A stretch of 64,000 nt of DNA from UBA3941 sp002385665 (GTDB lineage: Bacteria > Bacillota > Clostridia > Caldicoprobacterales > UBA3941): assembly GCA_050949255.1 (NCBI GenBank), contig JBMNFJ010000017.1, positions 1-64,000 of the forward strand. The letters are read 5' to 3'. Every line of letters starts with the position of its first letter. The first letter of the stretch is position 1. Both the position numbers and the translations under genes were made by a program. Below, piece by piece: positions 1 through 7,467 of the stretch. The notes beneath the pieces were generated by a model, which was not told where the DNA came from, did not search any database, and saw only the letters and a program-made list of their open reading frames with translations.

Positions 1-81
1 TGTGATTTCTTTGTATTGGTAGTTTGAAGAATCCTTGCTAAGATATCATAGTTACATGTATTTTCGAAAAGTCCACTTCAT
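1..81 (-). other. Possible start of a further glycan-locus gene, cut by the window edge
   Basis: Downstream of the epimerase on the same strand an ATG at 81 follows a GGGGTG sequence, but its frame stops after nine codons. A different frame is open from about position 75 to the edge and encodes a plausible protein segment. Joining the two would need one single-base change, like those seen in the neighbouring genes. Too little is visible to name a family, and this may not be a gene. Confidence 0.2.
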
Positions 82-103
82 CACCCCACTGAGATTAGTT
101 CTA

Positions 104-997
104 TCATAATTTAAAGTTTTTGAGCATTTTCTTTTTATCAAACTTCATAGGCTTTAATATTTTATAAGCTGAGAACTTATAAAATGGTAATTTATAAAAT
201 ATCATATTAACTGATAGTATCATCAAGTTATATAAAATATTAGGAATTCTCAAGACAATTGGATTAATACCACTGTGAATATCCTTTTCTAACAATTTCT
301 TTGTATTGTAAGACTGTTTATCAACGATATTTATAATTCCATATAAAGAATCGTATCTTTTAACCCACTGCATAATTACCGAAACTGCTGTATCGGAGGA
401 TAGAAACTCATATTCTATATCTTTATTAATTAAATATGCTAATCTAGGATATTGGATGTAATACCGCTTATAAATATCTTTTTTATTTGATTCAGTATAA
501 ATTGGTGCAAATCTCGCAATTAAATAAGGCTGATCTGCTATTTCTATTAGGGCTTTCTCTGCTAAGACTTTTGACTTTGCATAAGAACCTATTGGATTAG
601 GCTTAGTATTTTCATCTATTTCTCCAGTTTGAATTCCATAAACATCTACAGTGCTAGCAAAGAAAATTGGAATCTTATATTTGGAAGCACATTCAAAAAT
701 TTGGCGGCTCATTATAGTATTTATACGATAGTACCTACTCCAAGAAATTTTCTTCCCTTTAAACACGTGTGCTATGGCAGCCAAATGAATTACATGAGAG
801 AATTCATTATCTCTGAAAATCCTTTCTACTTCTTTACTTCTAGTTAGATCAGCAGAAATATATTTATAGTTCTTATGTTGGAATTTACCTACCTTATCTA
901 TAGAAATACCTGTAACAATATAACCCTCGTTTAAGAGTTCTTTTACCACTTGTTGTCCTAAAAATCCATTGCTTCCTGTAACCAATATACTTTTCAT
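104..997 (-). CDS. NAD-dependent epimerase/dehydratase (extended SDR family)
   Basis: A 297-residue cytoplasmic sugar-nucleotide epimerase, dehydratase or reductase, probably making an activated sugar for the surface polysaccharide. The N-terminal Rossmann glycine motif GSNGFLG lies at residues 8-14. The catalytic set is visible as Ser115 (FFASTVDVYG) and Tyr139/Lys143 (SYAKSK). The length is a little short for GalE-type enzymes (about 310-340). Its ATG overlaps by four bases (ATGA) the inferred true stop of the upstream deacetylase, which points to translational coupling in one operon. The gene is AT-rich compared with the housekeeping genes further right, consistent with an exchanged polysaccharide locus. 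The exact substrate cannot be told from sequence. Confidence 0.85.
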   Translation of the reverse strand: MKSILVTGSNGFLGQQVVKELLNEGYIVTGISIDKVGKFQHKNYKYISADLTRSKEVERIFRDNEFSHVIHLAAIAHVFKGKKISWSRYYRINTIMSRQIFECASKYKIPIFFASTVDVYGIQTGEIDENTKPNPIGSYAKSKVLAEKALIEIADQPYLIARFAPIYTESNKKDIYKRYYIQYPRLAYLINKDIEYEFLSSDTAVSVIMQWVKRYDSLYGIINIVDKQSYNTKKLLEKDIHSGINPIVLRIPNILYNLMILSVNMIFYKLPFYKFSAYKILKPMKFDKKKMLKNFKL

Positions 998-1861
998 TGA
1001 TTGACTCTCTCTTTCATGTCTTGTTCAAGAGTCCGAAACTCTGCACCCATGGAATTTAGCAGTTTTATGATCTTTCTAATTTTTTTCATATTTCTCCTTA
1101 CGACCGACAGATGCTCGGAATCTATCCTTCCAACTTACCTCTTTAGAAAAAGGAAGATCTATTTTTGTCAATTCAAAGGGATGTAAGTAAAGTAGAAAAT
1201 TATGATGTTGTTTTGCGTATATCTTAATTAAGATTTTCAGCATCCAAAAAGGGAATAACCTTAGATATCCACCGCCTGATATTGGTAAACTATAATTCCA
1301 TATTTTCAATGTTGGTATCTCATATTCAAAGAAATTTCCTTTTCTATATACTAGATCATCTATCTTTTTCAAATTCAGTTAAATCAAGCTTCCTATATAA
1401 TGGATGTTGTTCAAATTTTATATAACTACTATCGTACTGGTAGCCAAGTTTAGATATGGAATCTAGTTTATCACGCTCCATTGAAAAGCAAGCTGCACGG
1501 TATCCATTAACATCACAGTTAATGGCCTCACTAATTGTTTCTTTAGCTTTTGCTGCTTCATTTGTAAATTGTTCAATTTCTTTTTTATATAGCAACTCAT
1601 GATCATATCCATGGCATACCAGAACGTAGCGAATGCCCTCTTCGAACAGATTTCTCTCGAAAGATCTATATTGCGTTCCAGCGTATCAGCTAATACTACA
1701 GAGTCAGTTCCTTTGAAGGGGATTACTTCGTCGAGTAAATCCAAGAAGTCAATTATTTCAGGGATTACTTCGACGCTTTTATCCAATTCATATTTTTTGA
1801 GATATATCCAAGTTATACCGATTCTTCTAGTATCTATTGTGTAGTAAGATACAGATTTCAT
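994..1861 (-). pseudogene. Polysaccharide deacetylase (NodB-like), frameshifted as sequenced
   Basis: Read across three frames this region gives about 288 residues of a NodB-fold polysaccharide deacetylase that would remove acetyl groups from a surface glycan. The N-terminus has YTIDTRR where TFDD-type enzymes have the first metal motif. The second motif HGYDH is clear near residue 80. A C-terminal block with PISGGGYLRLFP and YLHPFEL is typical of the family. Three single-base changes break the frame: about one base missing near 1646, one extra near 1364, and one extra in an A7 run near 1083. The 868-bp length fits a net +1. Repaired, the ATG (1861) and TGA (994) overlap the neighbouring genes by ATGA. 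Whether this is decay or sequencing error is unresolved. Confidence 0.7.
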
Positions 1862-2509
1862 TCCGAAACGTCTTGCTTCCATTGAAGTAGCAGCTTCTCC
1901 ATATCCCAATCTACCTGTTCCGCCTTCAAGAACTCCCTCATGCTTTAATACTTTTAGAATTGTTGCAATAAAGCATTTAACGTCCATGATAAACCCCATG
2001 TTTTGTACATACATTCCATCCAGTTCCGCCTTAACCTCTATTGGTAGTTCGTCTCTACCGTTTATCTGGGCTAGACCTGTCAGTCCTGGACGAATGTCAT
2101 TAGCTCCATACTTATCCCTCTCAGCTATTAGATCATATTGATTCCATAAAGCGGGTCGGGGACCAACAATACTCATATGTCCTACGAAGATGTTCCATAT
2201 CTGCGGCAGCTCATCAAGGCTTGTCTTTCTTAAGAGCCTACCAACCCTTGTGATCCATTGGTCAGGATTTTCCAATAGATGGGTAGGACAATCTTTCGGT
2301 GTATCAATTCGCATGGTGCGAAACTTCAAAATATTAAAATGACTCTTGTGGATCCCAACCCTTTTCTGTTTGAACAGAGCCGGACCTCTAGAGTCTACCT
2401 TGATTGCTATGGCTACTACTAAAAGTATTGGAGATAAAACTATTAGTGCTATAAATGAAAGAACTATATCGATTAGTCTTTTTATCTTTAAATAGATCAT
2501 ATCTATCAC
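1463..2509 (-). CDS. Initiating sugar-phosphate transferase (WcaJ/PglC type), frame runs on into the deacetylase
   Basis: Residues 1 to about 205 form a monotopic phosphoglycosyl transferase that puts the first sugar-phosphate on undecaprenyl phosphate at the inner membrane face. A hydrophobic N-terminal segment (IDIVLSFIALIVLSPILL) is followed by the FKQKRVG motif, the catalytic Asp-Glu pair in KTSLDELPQIWN and the VGPRPAL motif. The start is GTG at 2509, overlapping the likely true stop (2506) of the upstream acetyltransferase. The frame stays open to 1463, but the extra part is the deacetylase N-terminus. Dropping one base near 1910 would end the protein at 1858 with an ATGA overlap, so the 348-residue fusion is probably an artefact of an indel. 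Confidence 0.75.
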   Translation of the reverse strand: MIDMIYLKIKRLIDIVLSFIALIVLSPILLVVAIAIKVDSRGPALFKQKRVGIHKSHFNILKFRTMRIDTPKDCPTHLLENPDQWITRVGRLLRKTSLDELPQIWNIFVGHMSIVGPRPALWNQYDLIAERDKYGANDIRPGLTGLAQINGRDELPIEVKAELDGMYVQNMGFIMDVKCFIATILKVLKHEGVLEGGTGRLGYGEAATSMEARRFGMKSVSYYTIDTRRIGITWIYLKKYELDKSVEVIPEIIDFLDLLDEVIPFKGTDSVVLADTLERNIDLSREICSKRAFATFWYAMDMIMSCYIKKKLNNLQMKQQKLKKQLVRPLTVMLMDTVQLAFQWSVIN

Positions 2510-2602
2510 ATCCCAACCTCAAAGGAATAATTTACACATTTATCTTCTTTAATATCTTCCTGTCTACAATAAACCTTACCTGCATCTAGCTCAGTAAAGC
2601 TT

Positions 2603-3055
2603 TCAACTTCTACTTCCAGCTATAACAATAGCTCCAGCATTAATATAAGAATACTCCTCCACCACACTATCATGGTCAATTAGAGCACCTATACCAACAA
2701 TACAGCCATTCTTTATAACTGTTTTTGTATTAATTACCGCCTTTGCACCTATAAAACATCCTGTACCTAATTGAGCAGAAGGGCTAACATAAGCAGTAGG
2801 ATGTATAATTGCTGGAATATAAAAATCTGTAGACAACTTTTCTGACCACATACTTCTAAGTTCTGGATTTCCCAATGCAACAAATGCATACCTATATTTA
2901 TCTACAAACTTTTCATATTCCTCGAATTTACCAATAGCAAGTTCTGAGTTGTCATCCAAAAAGTCTATTTTACTAAATATTTCAAGTGCTTCAGCAGCCT
3001 CTTTAACAACTCTTCCATGACCACCTGCACCAAATATCAGTAAGTTGTTGTTCAT
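2603..3055 (-). CDS. Sugar O- or N-acetyltransferase (NeuD/PglD-like), C-terminus frameshifted
   Basis: An acetyltransferase of the NeuD/PglD/EpsM group that acetylates a nucleotide sugar. The N-terminal Rossmann-like part shows IFGAGGHGRVV at about residues 6-16, and a left-handed beta-helix with hexapeptide repeats starts near residue 80 (IHPTAYVSPSAQLG). The open frame stops after AGAIVIAGS. Removing one A near 2617 continues the helix for about 30 residues to a TGA at 2506 that overlaps the next gene's GTG. The length to 2506 (550 bp) fits one extra base. It is the first gene of the AT-rich glycan-synthesis set, after the non-coding gap at 3056-3446. The substrate is unknown. Confidence 0.75.
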   Translation of the reverse strand: MNNNLLIFGAGGHGRVVKEAAEALEIFSKIDFLDDNSELAIGKFEEYEKFVDKYRYAFVALGNPELRSMWSEKLSTDFYIPAIIHPTAYVSPSAQLGTGCFIGAKAVINTKTVIKNGCIVGIGALIDHDSVVEEYSYINAGAIVIAGSRS

Positions 3056-3446
3056 AACTTTATAACTCCATGATTATAATATTCATTTTTGTTATCTATG
3101 AATAATTTGAAATTAACGTAAATTGAGATTTATGCACAGGTATATAATGTATCTTTATACGAATATATTTATTATTTATAACCAGACCTTATAGTCCAAA
3201 AAAACCTATAATTCTATAGCATAATAGAACTATAGGCCCAAAAATTTATGACTTTTATCCTATAGAAAACTTATAATTCATTATGTAAAATTTAATGAGT
3301 GCTTCATATGTAATTGTATACACAGCTTCGCCCTCCCACCTGTTAAGGAGGGCTGGTAATCCTGCTTTTTTTAATCCTCGGTCAGTCCAGCACGCCGAAA
3401 CAGTGCCGGCTTCCTTCGGATTTTGTGTAATTACAAGGCTGTTTGT
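3056..3446 (-). promoter_or_regulatory. 391-bp non-coding leader between the control module and the glycan genes
   Basis: No gene is visible. On the transcribed (minus) strand the first part holds a GC-rich hairpin (GCCCTCC and GGAGGGC, plus-strand 3333-3356) in otherwise AT-rich DNA, then several short inverted repeats built around CTATAG and TTATAA. No U-run follows the hairpin on the minus strand, so it does not look like a plain terminator. Its place inside an exopolysaccharide operon suggests a leader or processive-antitermination element, such as the EAR RNA of eps operons. This is inference from context. Confidence 0.35.
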
Positions 3447-4230
3447 TTAACGCCTTTGACCAAACAACCCGAAAAATCTTTTCTTTCGCCTATACTCCTT
3501 GGGCGGATCTACTTCCAGGGTTTCCCCTTGTAAAATCTTTCTAGGATTGGTCATGATGATTTCTTCCGCCCTATCTTCACCTAGCCATTTATGGGTTAGC
3601 TCTATAGCCTCCCTCATATATGGCCCTCTTTTCCCTCGGGAGTGGGCATCTGTCCCAAGTACATGACCCATATTATGAGTAAGAAGGATACGGGCACTTT
3701 CTTGAACCTCAGGGCCAAAAAGGCCAGTTATGCTTCCCGTGTTTATTTGAGTTAGGGAGCCCAGTTCAATAAACCTTATAAGTTGGTTTGGATCCTCCAT
3801 AATGACTCTGTTTCTTTCAGGATGTGCTATTATCGGGGTTAAGTCCCTTTAGCTGAATATGGTAAAGAAAATCCTCGGCGTAGCGAGGTACTTCTCTCAT
3901 TGGCATTTCTACCAATATGTAGCTGGTGTTTCCCAAGGTGAGTTTATCAAGGCCTGGCCACTCCAGGATATCAAGATCCATATAGACTTCCGCTCCGGGG
4001 ATAACCTTTAAAGGAATCCCTTCCCTGTCCAGTGCCTTATTAAGCTGTTGACACTTTTCCTCCACCCTTTGGGCAAAGCCTGTCAGGTCCTTTTCGTCTA
4101 TACAGTGGGGGGTGGCTACCACGGTGCTTACTCCTTCTTCTGCTGCAATGGATGCCATGGCCAGGGATTCTTCCATGCTTTCCGGTCCGTCGTCCATACA
4201 CCACAGGATATGAGAGTGTATGTCTATCAT
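3447..4230 (-). pseudogene. cpsB: CpsB/YwqE-type PHP-domain tyrosine phosphatase, split by one inserted base
   Basis: A manganese-dependent PHP-fold phosphatase that dephosphorylates the BY-kinase CpsD and so tunes polysaccharide export. The front half (3817-4230) starts MIDIHSHILW with the metal motif HSH and has ATPHCID. The back half (3447-3800) holds GTDAHSRGKRGP, the C-terminal metal site. The two overlap the family perfectly if one base is dropped at about 3840: the frame then reads through LTPIIAHPERNRVIMEDP, which supplies the conserved HPERN motif. The start at 4230 lies 6 bp after cpsD, with GGAGTGA as ribosome site. Either a recent frameshift or a sequencing error. Confidence 0.85.
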
Positions 4231-4236
4231 CTATGC

Positions 4237-4941
4237 TCACTCCGATTTACCTGGACTGCTGTAGCCATCGTAATAGTAGTAGTAATAGTAGTGGCCGCCC
4301 CGCTTGGATGCAGGAACCTTGTTTAGTATAACCCCCAGTATCTTTGCATCTACGTTCTCCAGCTGGACCTTTGCCCTTGTAAGGCCCTCAAAGGTGGTTT
4401 GTCCGTAGGATGATACTATTACTACTCCGTCTACCTGTGATGCCAGGATTGCAGCATCGGTAACGGGTAGAACCGGGGGAGTATCCAGGATTATGATGTC
4501 GTAATCTTTCTTCAGGGATTCCAAAAATGTCCTCATCTTTTCGGAGCCCAACAGTTCCGAGGGGTTTGGAGGTTTTGGCCCTCCCGTCAGGATATCAAGG
4601 CCCTTTACCTTGGTGGATCTTAATATTTCCCTGTAGTCCAGATCCTCTGCCAATACGTTGGTAAGTCCTTTCAGGTTTGGCAGCTCGAACATCTTATGTA
4701 TAACGGACTTTCTTAGATCTGCGTCTATCAGCAGGACCCTGTTTCCGGACTCCGCCATGGTGATAGCCACGTTGGCGGTGGTGGTGCTCTTACCCTCTTC
4801 GGGGCCGGTGCTGGTTATCAGCATGGTCCTAAGCTGTCCCTTGGGCATGGAAAATTGTATGTTGGTTCGTATAGTTCTGTATGCTTCGCCAATAGGCGTT
4901 TTTACGCCTTCGTTTATTATCAGATGATTAGTACGACTCAC
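4237..4941 (-). CDS. cpsD: CpsD/CapB bacterial tyrosine kinase (BY-kinase)
   Basis: The cytoplasmic autokinase partner of CpsC, regulating chain length and export of capsular or exopolysaccharide. Visible are the P-loop GPEEGKSTT, the second Walker A' motif LLIDADLRKS and the Walker B IIILDTPPV. The C-terminus has a cluster with seven consecutive tyrosines (HYYYYYYYDGY), the usual autophosphorylation tail. I chose the GTG at 4941 because GGGGGAAGGG sits between the cpsC stop and this start. An in-frame ATG at 4980 would overlap cpsC by 23 bp. About 234 residues, normal for the family. CpsB directly follows, the usual kinase-phosphatase pairing. Confidence 0.93.
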   Translation of the reverse strand: MSRTNHLIINEGVKTPIGEAYRTIRTNIQFSMPKGQLRTMLITSTGPEEGKSTTTANVAITMAESGNRVLLIDADLRKSVIHKMFELPNLKGLTNVLAEDLDYREILRSTKVKGLDILTGGPKPPNPSELLGSEKMRTFLESLKKDYDIIILDTPPVLPVTDAAILASQVDGVVIVSSYGQTTFEGLTRAKVQLENVDAKILGVILNKVPASKRGGHYYYYYYYDGYSSPGKSE

Positions 4942-4957
4942 GTCTACACCCTTCCCC

Positions 4958-5632
4958 CTATTCATCAAAGACCGGTACACTGCCCAAAACAGGCAGACCC
5001 AAACGCTGCTCTATCTCCTGGGGCATCTTAATGGTATTATCAAACTGCTCTATCAGGAATATAGCAAACAACGAGACCATTATCCCAAGCACCGCAGCAA
5101 CGGCGATGTTCAGCATAGGTCTTGGCTTTATGGGGCTTTTGGGAACCTTGGCCATATCTATGAACTGGACGTTGTCCATCTTCATAATGCCGCCTATCTC
5201 TCCCATAAATACCACAGCAATGGAATTGGCCAGCTCTGCAGCAAAAACGGGATCCTGATCCTCCACAGAGATACGGATTATCTCCGTATCCGCTACGGAG
5301 TTTACCTGTACCTTGCTCCTAAGGGCGTCGACGCTCATATCCAGTTCCAGCTTTTCGACTACCTTTTCAAGTACCCTGTTGCTCTTTGCCACTTCGCTAT
5401 AGGTTTTAACAAGTTTTTGGTTCAATAAAATGTCGTTGTATTGCAGATTTGTGGTTTGATCGTCACGGGTCTTCGATACCATCAATGTTGTAGATGCTTG
5501 ATAGATGTCTTCTAAAACAAAGTAACTTATGATGCCGCTGGATAATGTGGCTACCACGGTAACCAGTATTATAATCCAAAGTCTTCTCAAGATTATATTA
5601 AATATTTGACGCAGATCCATGGTATCGTCCAT
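4958..5632 (-). CDS. cpsC: CpsC/CapA Wzz-domain chain-length regulator and BY-kinase activator
   Basis: A membrane protein with two transmembrane segments flanking an extracellular domain, which controls polysaccharide chain length and activates CpsD through its cytoplasmic tail. The N-terminal Wzz domain includes the first membrane helix (about residues 14-36, RLWIIILVTVVATLSS), and the second helix is near residues 175-197 (NIAVAAVLGIMVSLFAIFLI) after a proline-rich KSPIKPRP motif typical of the family. Length 224 residues is normal. The start has GGAGG seven bases upstream. It is the first gene of the polysaccharide operon, behind a good promoter at 5665-5692. Confidence 0.92.
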   Translation of the reverse strand: MDDTMDLRQIFNIILRRLWIIILVTVVATLSSGIISYFVLEDIYQASTTLMVSKTRDDQTTNLQYNDILLNQKLVKTYSEVAKSNRVLEKVVEKLELDMSVDALRSKVQVNSVADTEIIRISVEDQDPVFAAELANSIAVVFMGEIGGIMKMDNVQFIDMAKVPKSPIKPRPMLNIAVAAVLGIMVSLFAIFLIEQFDNTIKMPQEIEQRLGLPVLGSVPVFDE

Positions 5633-5664
5633 ACTAAGTCCTCCAAAGGGTTTTAATATTTAAT

Positions 5665-5692
5665 AGTATACCATGTTTTGCCTGAATTTCAA
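5665..5692 (-). promoter_or_regulatory. SigmaA-type promoter of the polysaccharide operon
   Basis: Minus strand: -35 TTGAAA and -10 TATACT separated by 16 bp, about 33 bp before the cpsC start. It lies just after the MATE-gene terminator, which makes it the natural start of the cps transcript. Confidence 0.65.
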
Positions 5693-5722
5693 TATAAAAA
5701 TACATATTTCTCAGAAAACGGT

Positions 5723-5760
5723 AAAAAAATACGATTATACACAGTATATAATCGTATTTT
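5723..5760 (-). terminator. Intrinsic terminator of the MATE gene
   Basis: Minus strand: AAAATACGATTATA pairs with TATAATCGTATTTT around a short loop and is followed by a U-run of seven. It sits 24 bp downstream of the MATE stop codon. Confidence 0.85.
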
Positions 5761-5783
5761 AAGGATATTCAGTTTATTTAGGG

Positions 5784-7295
5784 CTAAACCCTTATTCCCT
5801 TCCATTTACCCGAGTTGTATCTAATGAGTACCAGGAAGGATCTTAGCATCTGGTCCAGTGCCAGGGCTATCCAGGCACCTATCAGGCCCAAACCCAAGAC
5901 GTTTATGTTGAAGATTGCCAGGCCCGGACGGACCAGGAGCACCGTCAGGAAGATGATAACGGCCGTTGCCCTGGTATCTCCTGCTCCCCTTAGGACACCT
6001 GTCAGGATAAACTGGGATGATTGGAAGGGCTGGATCAAGGCCACCAGCATCAGGATCTGGCCTCCCTGGGCTATGACCTCGGCATCGCTCGTATAGAGGC
6101 CAACTATGTTTCTTCCAAAGAAGAAGAATATCAGGCCCAGGAACAAGGAGACTGTCATGGCCACCCGCCTGGTACGGCTGGCATAGGCGTTGGCCATATC
6201 AGCCCGCTTTTTGCCCAGGCTCTGCCCCACCAGGGAAGTGGCGGAGACCGAGAAGGCCTGGCCGTTCATAAAGGACATGGCCTGAATGTTCATGCTGACG
6301 TTGTGGGTAGCAAAGGCTACGGTCCCCAGGGATGCCACGGTCTTGTTATAGATTATCATGCCGGTTCTCATGACCAATTGCTCCAACATGGCCGGGATCC
6401 CTATATTGAAGATGGACTTCATAGCCTGCCAGTCGGGCCTAAAGCCCTCCCTGATATCCAGGTGGAGGGATTGGTCCTTCCGCATTATGGCCCTTAAGGC
6501 CATACCAAAGGCTACAAACTGACCTAAAATGGTTGCAAGGGAGGCACCGGCCACCTCCAGCCTGGGAAATCCAAAATGTCCGTTTATCAATAGATAGTTG
6601 AATACCACGTTTACGGCATTGGCGGTTAGGTTGTAGATCATGGCGGTTCTGGAATCCCCGATACCCCGTAGGGCTGCGGTAATGGTACTGGTCAGGGCCA
6701 TGGAGACAAAGCCCACCATCTGGATCTTTAAGTATACGGTCCCTGCAGCCAGGGTCTCGGCATCCGCTGCTCCCATAAATTTTACCAGGGATTCTGAATA
6801 GATATAGCCTATGATGGAGGCTATTGCAGAAAAGACGAAAGTAAGTAGCAGGGACTGGCGCAGGATATTGTTGCCCTTTTCGTCCTCGCCGGCTCCCCTG
6901 TATCTTGCCACCAGGGCGGTGGTACCCACGTTCATGGCCATGAACATGGTCATAAGTAGAAATTTCGGCTGATTTGTAAGCCCTACACCGGCTATGGCGT
7001 ATGCCCCCAACTGCCCCACCATCATCATGTCCACCATGGAGGCCAGCTGGGTCAGGGTCAGCTCCACAAAGGAGGGCCAGGCTATCCTGGCTATATCCCT
7101 GTACAGCATACGGGAGGTTATCCCCTCCGGCAGGGTCTTGGTTTTCTTCTCCTTTATGCTTTCCTTTATATCCTGATCCGTACCCGGCTCCACCAAGTCC
7201 AGGGCTAAATGTGCTTCTTCATCGGACCCCCCAAAGAGCCTCGACACCTTCTTACCAAACTTCTTTACCAAACCGTTGCTTAAATTTATACCCAA
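5784..7295 (-). CDS. MATE-family multidrug/cation efflux transporter (NorM-like)
   Basis: An integral membrane antiporter of about 503 residues that would export drugs or metabolites using a Na+ or H+ gradient. Two repeats of about six hydrophobic helices are visible, starting near residue 70 (IAWPSFVELTLTQLASMVDMMMVGQLG) and again near residue 290 (IGIPAMLEQLVMRTG), the repeated MATE entry motif. A charged N-terminal extension of about 60 residues precedes the first helix. I chose the TTG at 7295 after an AGGGG site; an internal ATG (MLYRDIARI) is an alternative. The gene stands alone between terminators. The substrate cannot be deduced. Confidence 0.88.
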   Translation of the reverse strand: MGINLSNGLVKKFGKKVSRLFGGSDEEAHLALDLVEPGTDQDIKESIKEKKTKTLPEGITSRMLYRDIARIAWPSFVELTLTQLASMVDMMMVGQLGAYAIAGVGLTNQPKFLLMTMFMAMNVGTTALVARYRGAGEDEKGNNILRQSLLLTFVFSAIASIIGYIYSESLVKFMGAADAETLAAGTVYLKIQMVGFVSMALTSTITAALRGIGDSRTAMIYNLTANAVNVVFNYLLINGHFGFPRLEVAGASLATILGQFVAFGMALRAIMRKDQSLHLDIREGFRPDWQAMKSIFNIGIPAMLEQLVMRTGMIIYNKTVASLGTVAFATHNVSMNIQAMSFMNGQAFSVSATSLVGQSLGKKRADMANAYASRTRRVAMTVSLFLGLIFFFFGRNIVGLYTSDAEVIAQGGQILMLVALIQPFQSSQFILTGVLRGAGDTRATAVIIFLTVLLVRPGLAIFNINVLGLGLIGAWIALALDQMLRSFLVLIRYNSGKWKGIRV

Positions 7296-7359
7296 TTCAA
7301 TTATCCCCTGTCTTGCTGCATCACTAAACGTTGCATTATCTGTTTTTTACATCATAAGG

Positions 7360-7378
7360 GCAAGCCTTTTTGGCTTGC
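7360..7378. terminator. Small hairpin, possible terminator
   Basis: GCAAGCC and GGCTTGC pair around a TTTTT loop. It may add to the larger SNF2 terminator or act as a spacer before the MATE gene. Evidence is only the inverted repeat. Confidence 0.35.
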
Positions 7379-7385
7379 TTTACAT

Positions 7386-7440
7386 GAAAAGAATAAATGC
7401 ATCAGGTAAAATCCCAATGATTTTATCCGATGCATTTATT
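7386..7440 (-). terminator. Intrinsic terminator of the SNF2 helicase gene
   Basis: Minus strand: a long stem (AATAAATGCATC against GATGCATTTATT, extended inward by TAAAATC and GATTTTA with small mismatches) followed by CTTTTC. It lies 28 bp past the stop codon. Confidence 0.75.
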
Positions 7441-7467
7441 ATAACATATAAATGAATTATTTTCATC

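Noticed and set aside
1463..2509. A genuine sugar transferase-deacetylase fusion protein
   Set aside because: The deacetylase part is broken by further frameshifts, and one base removed near 1910 restores separate genes with an ATGA overlap like their neighbours.
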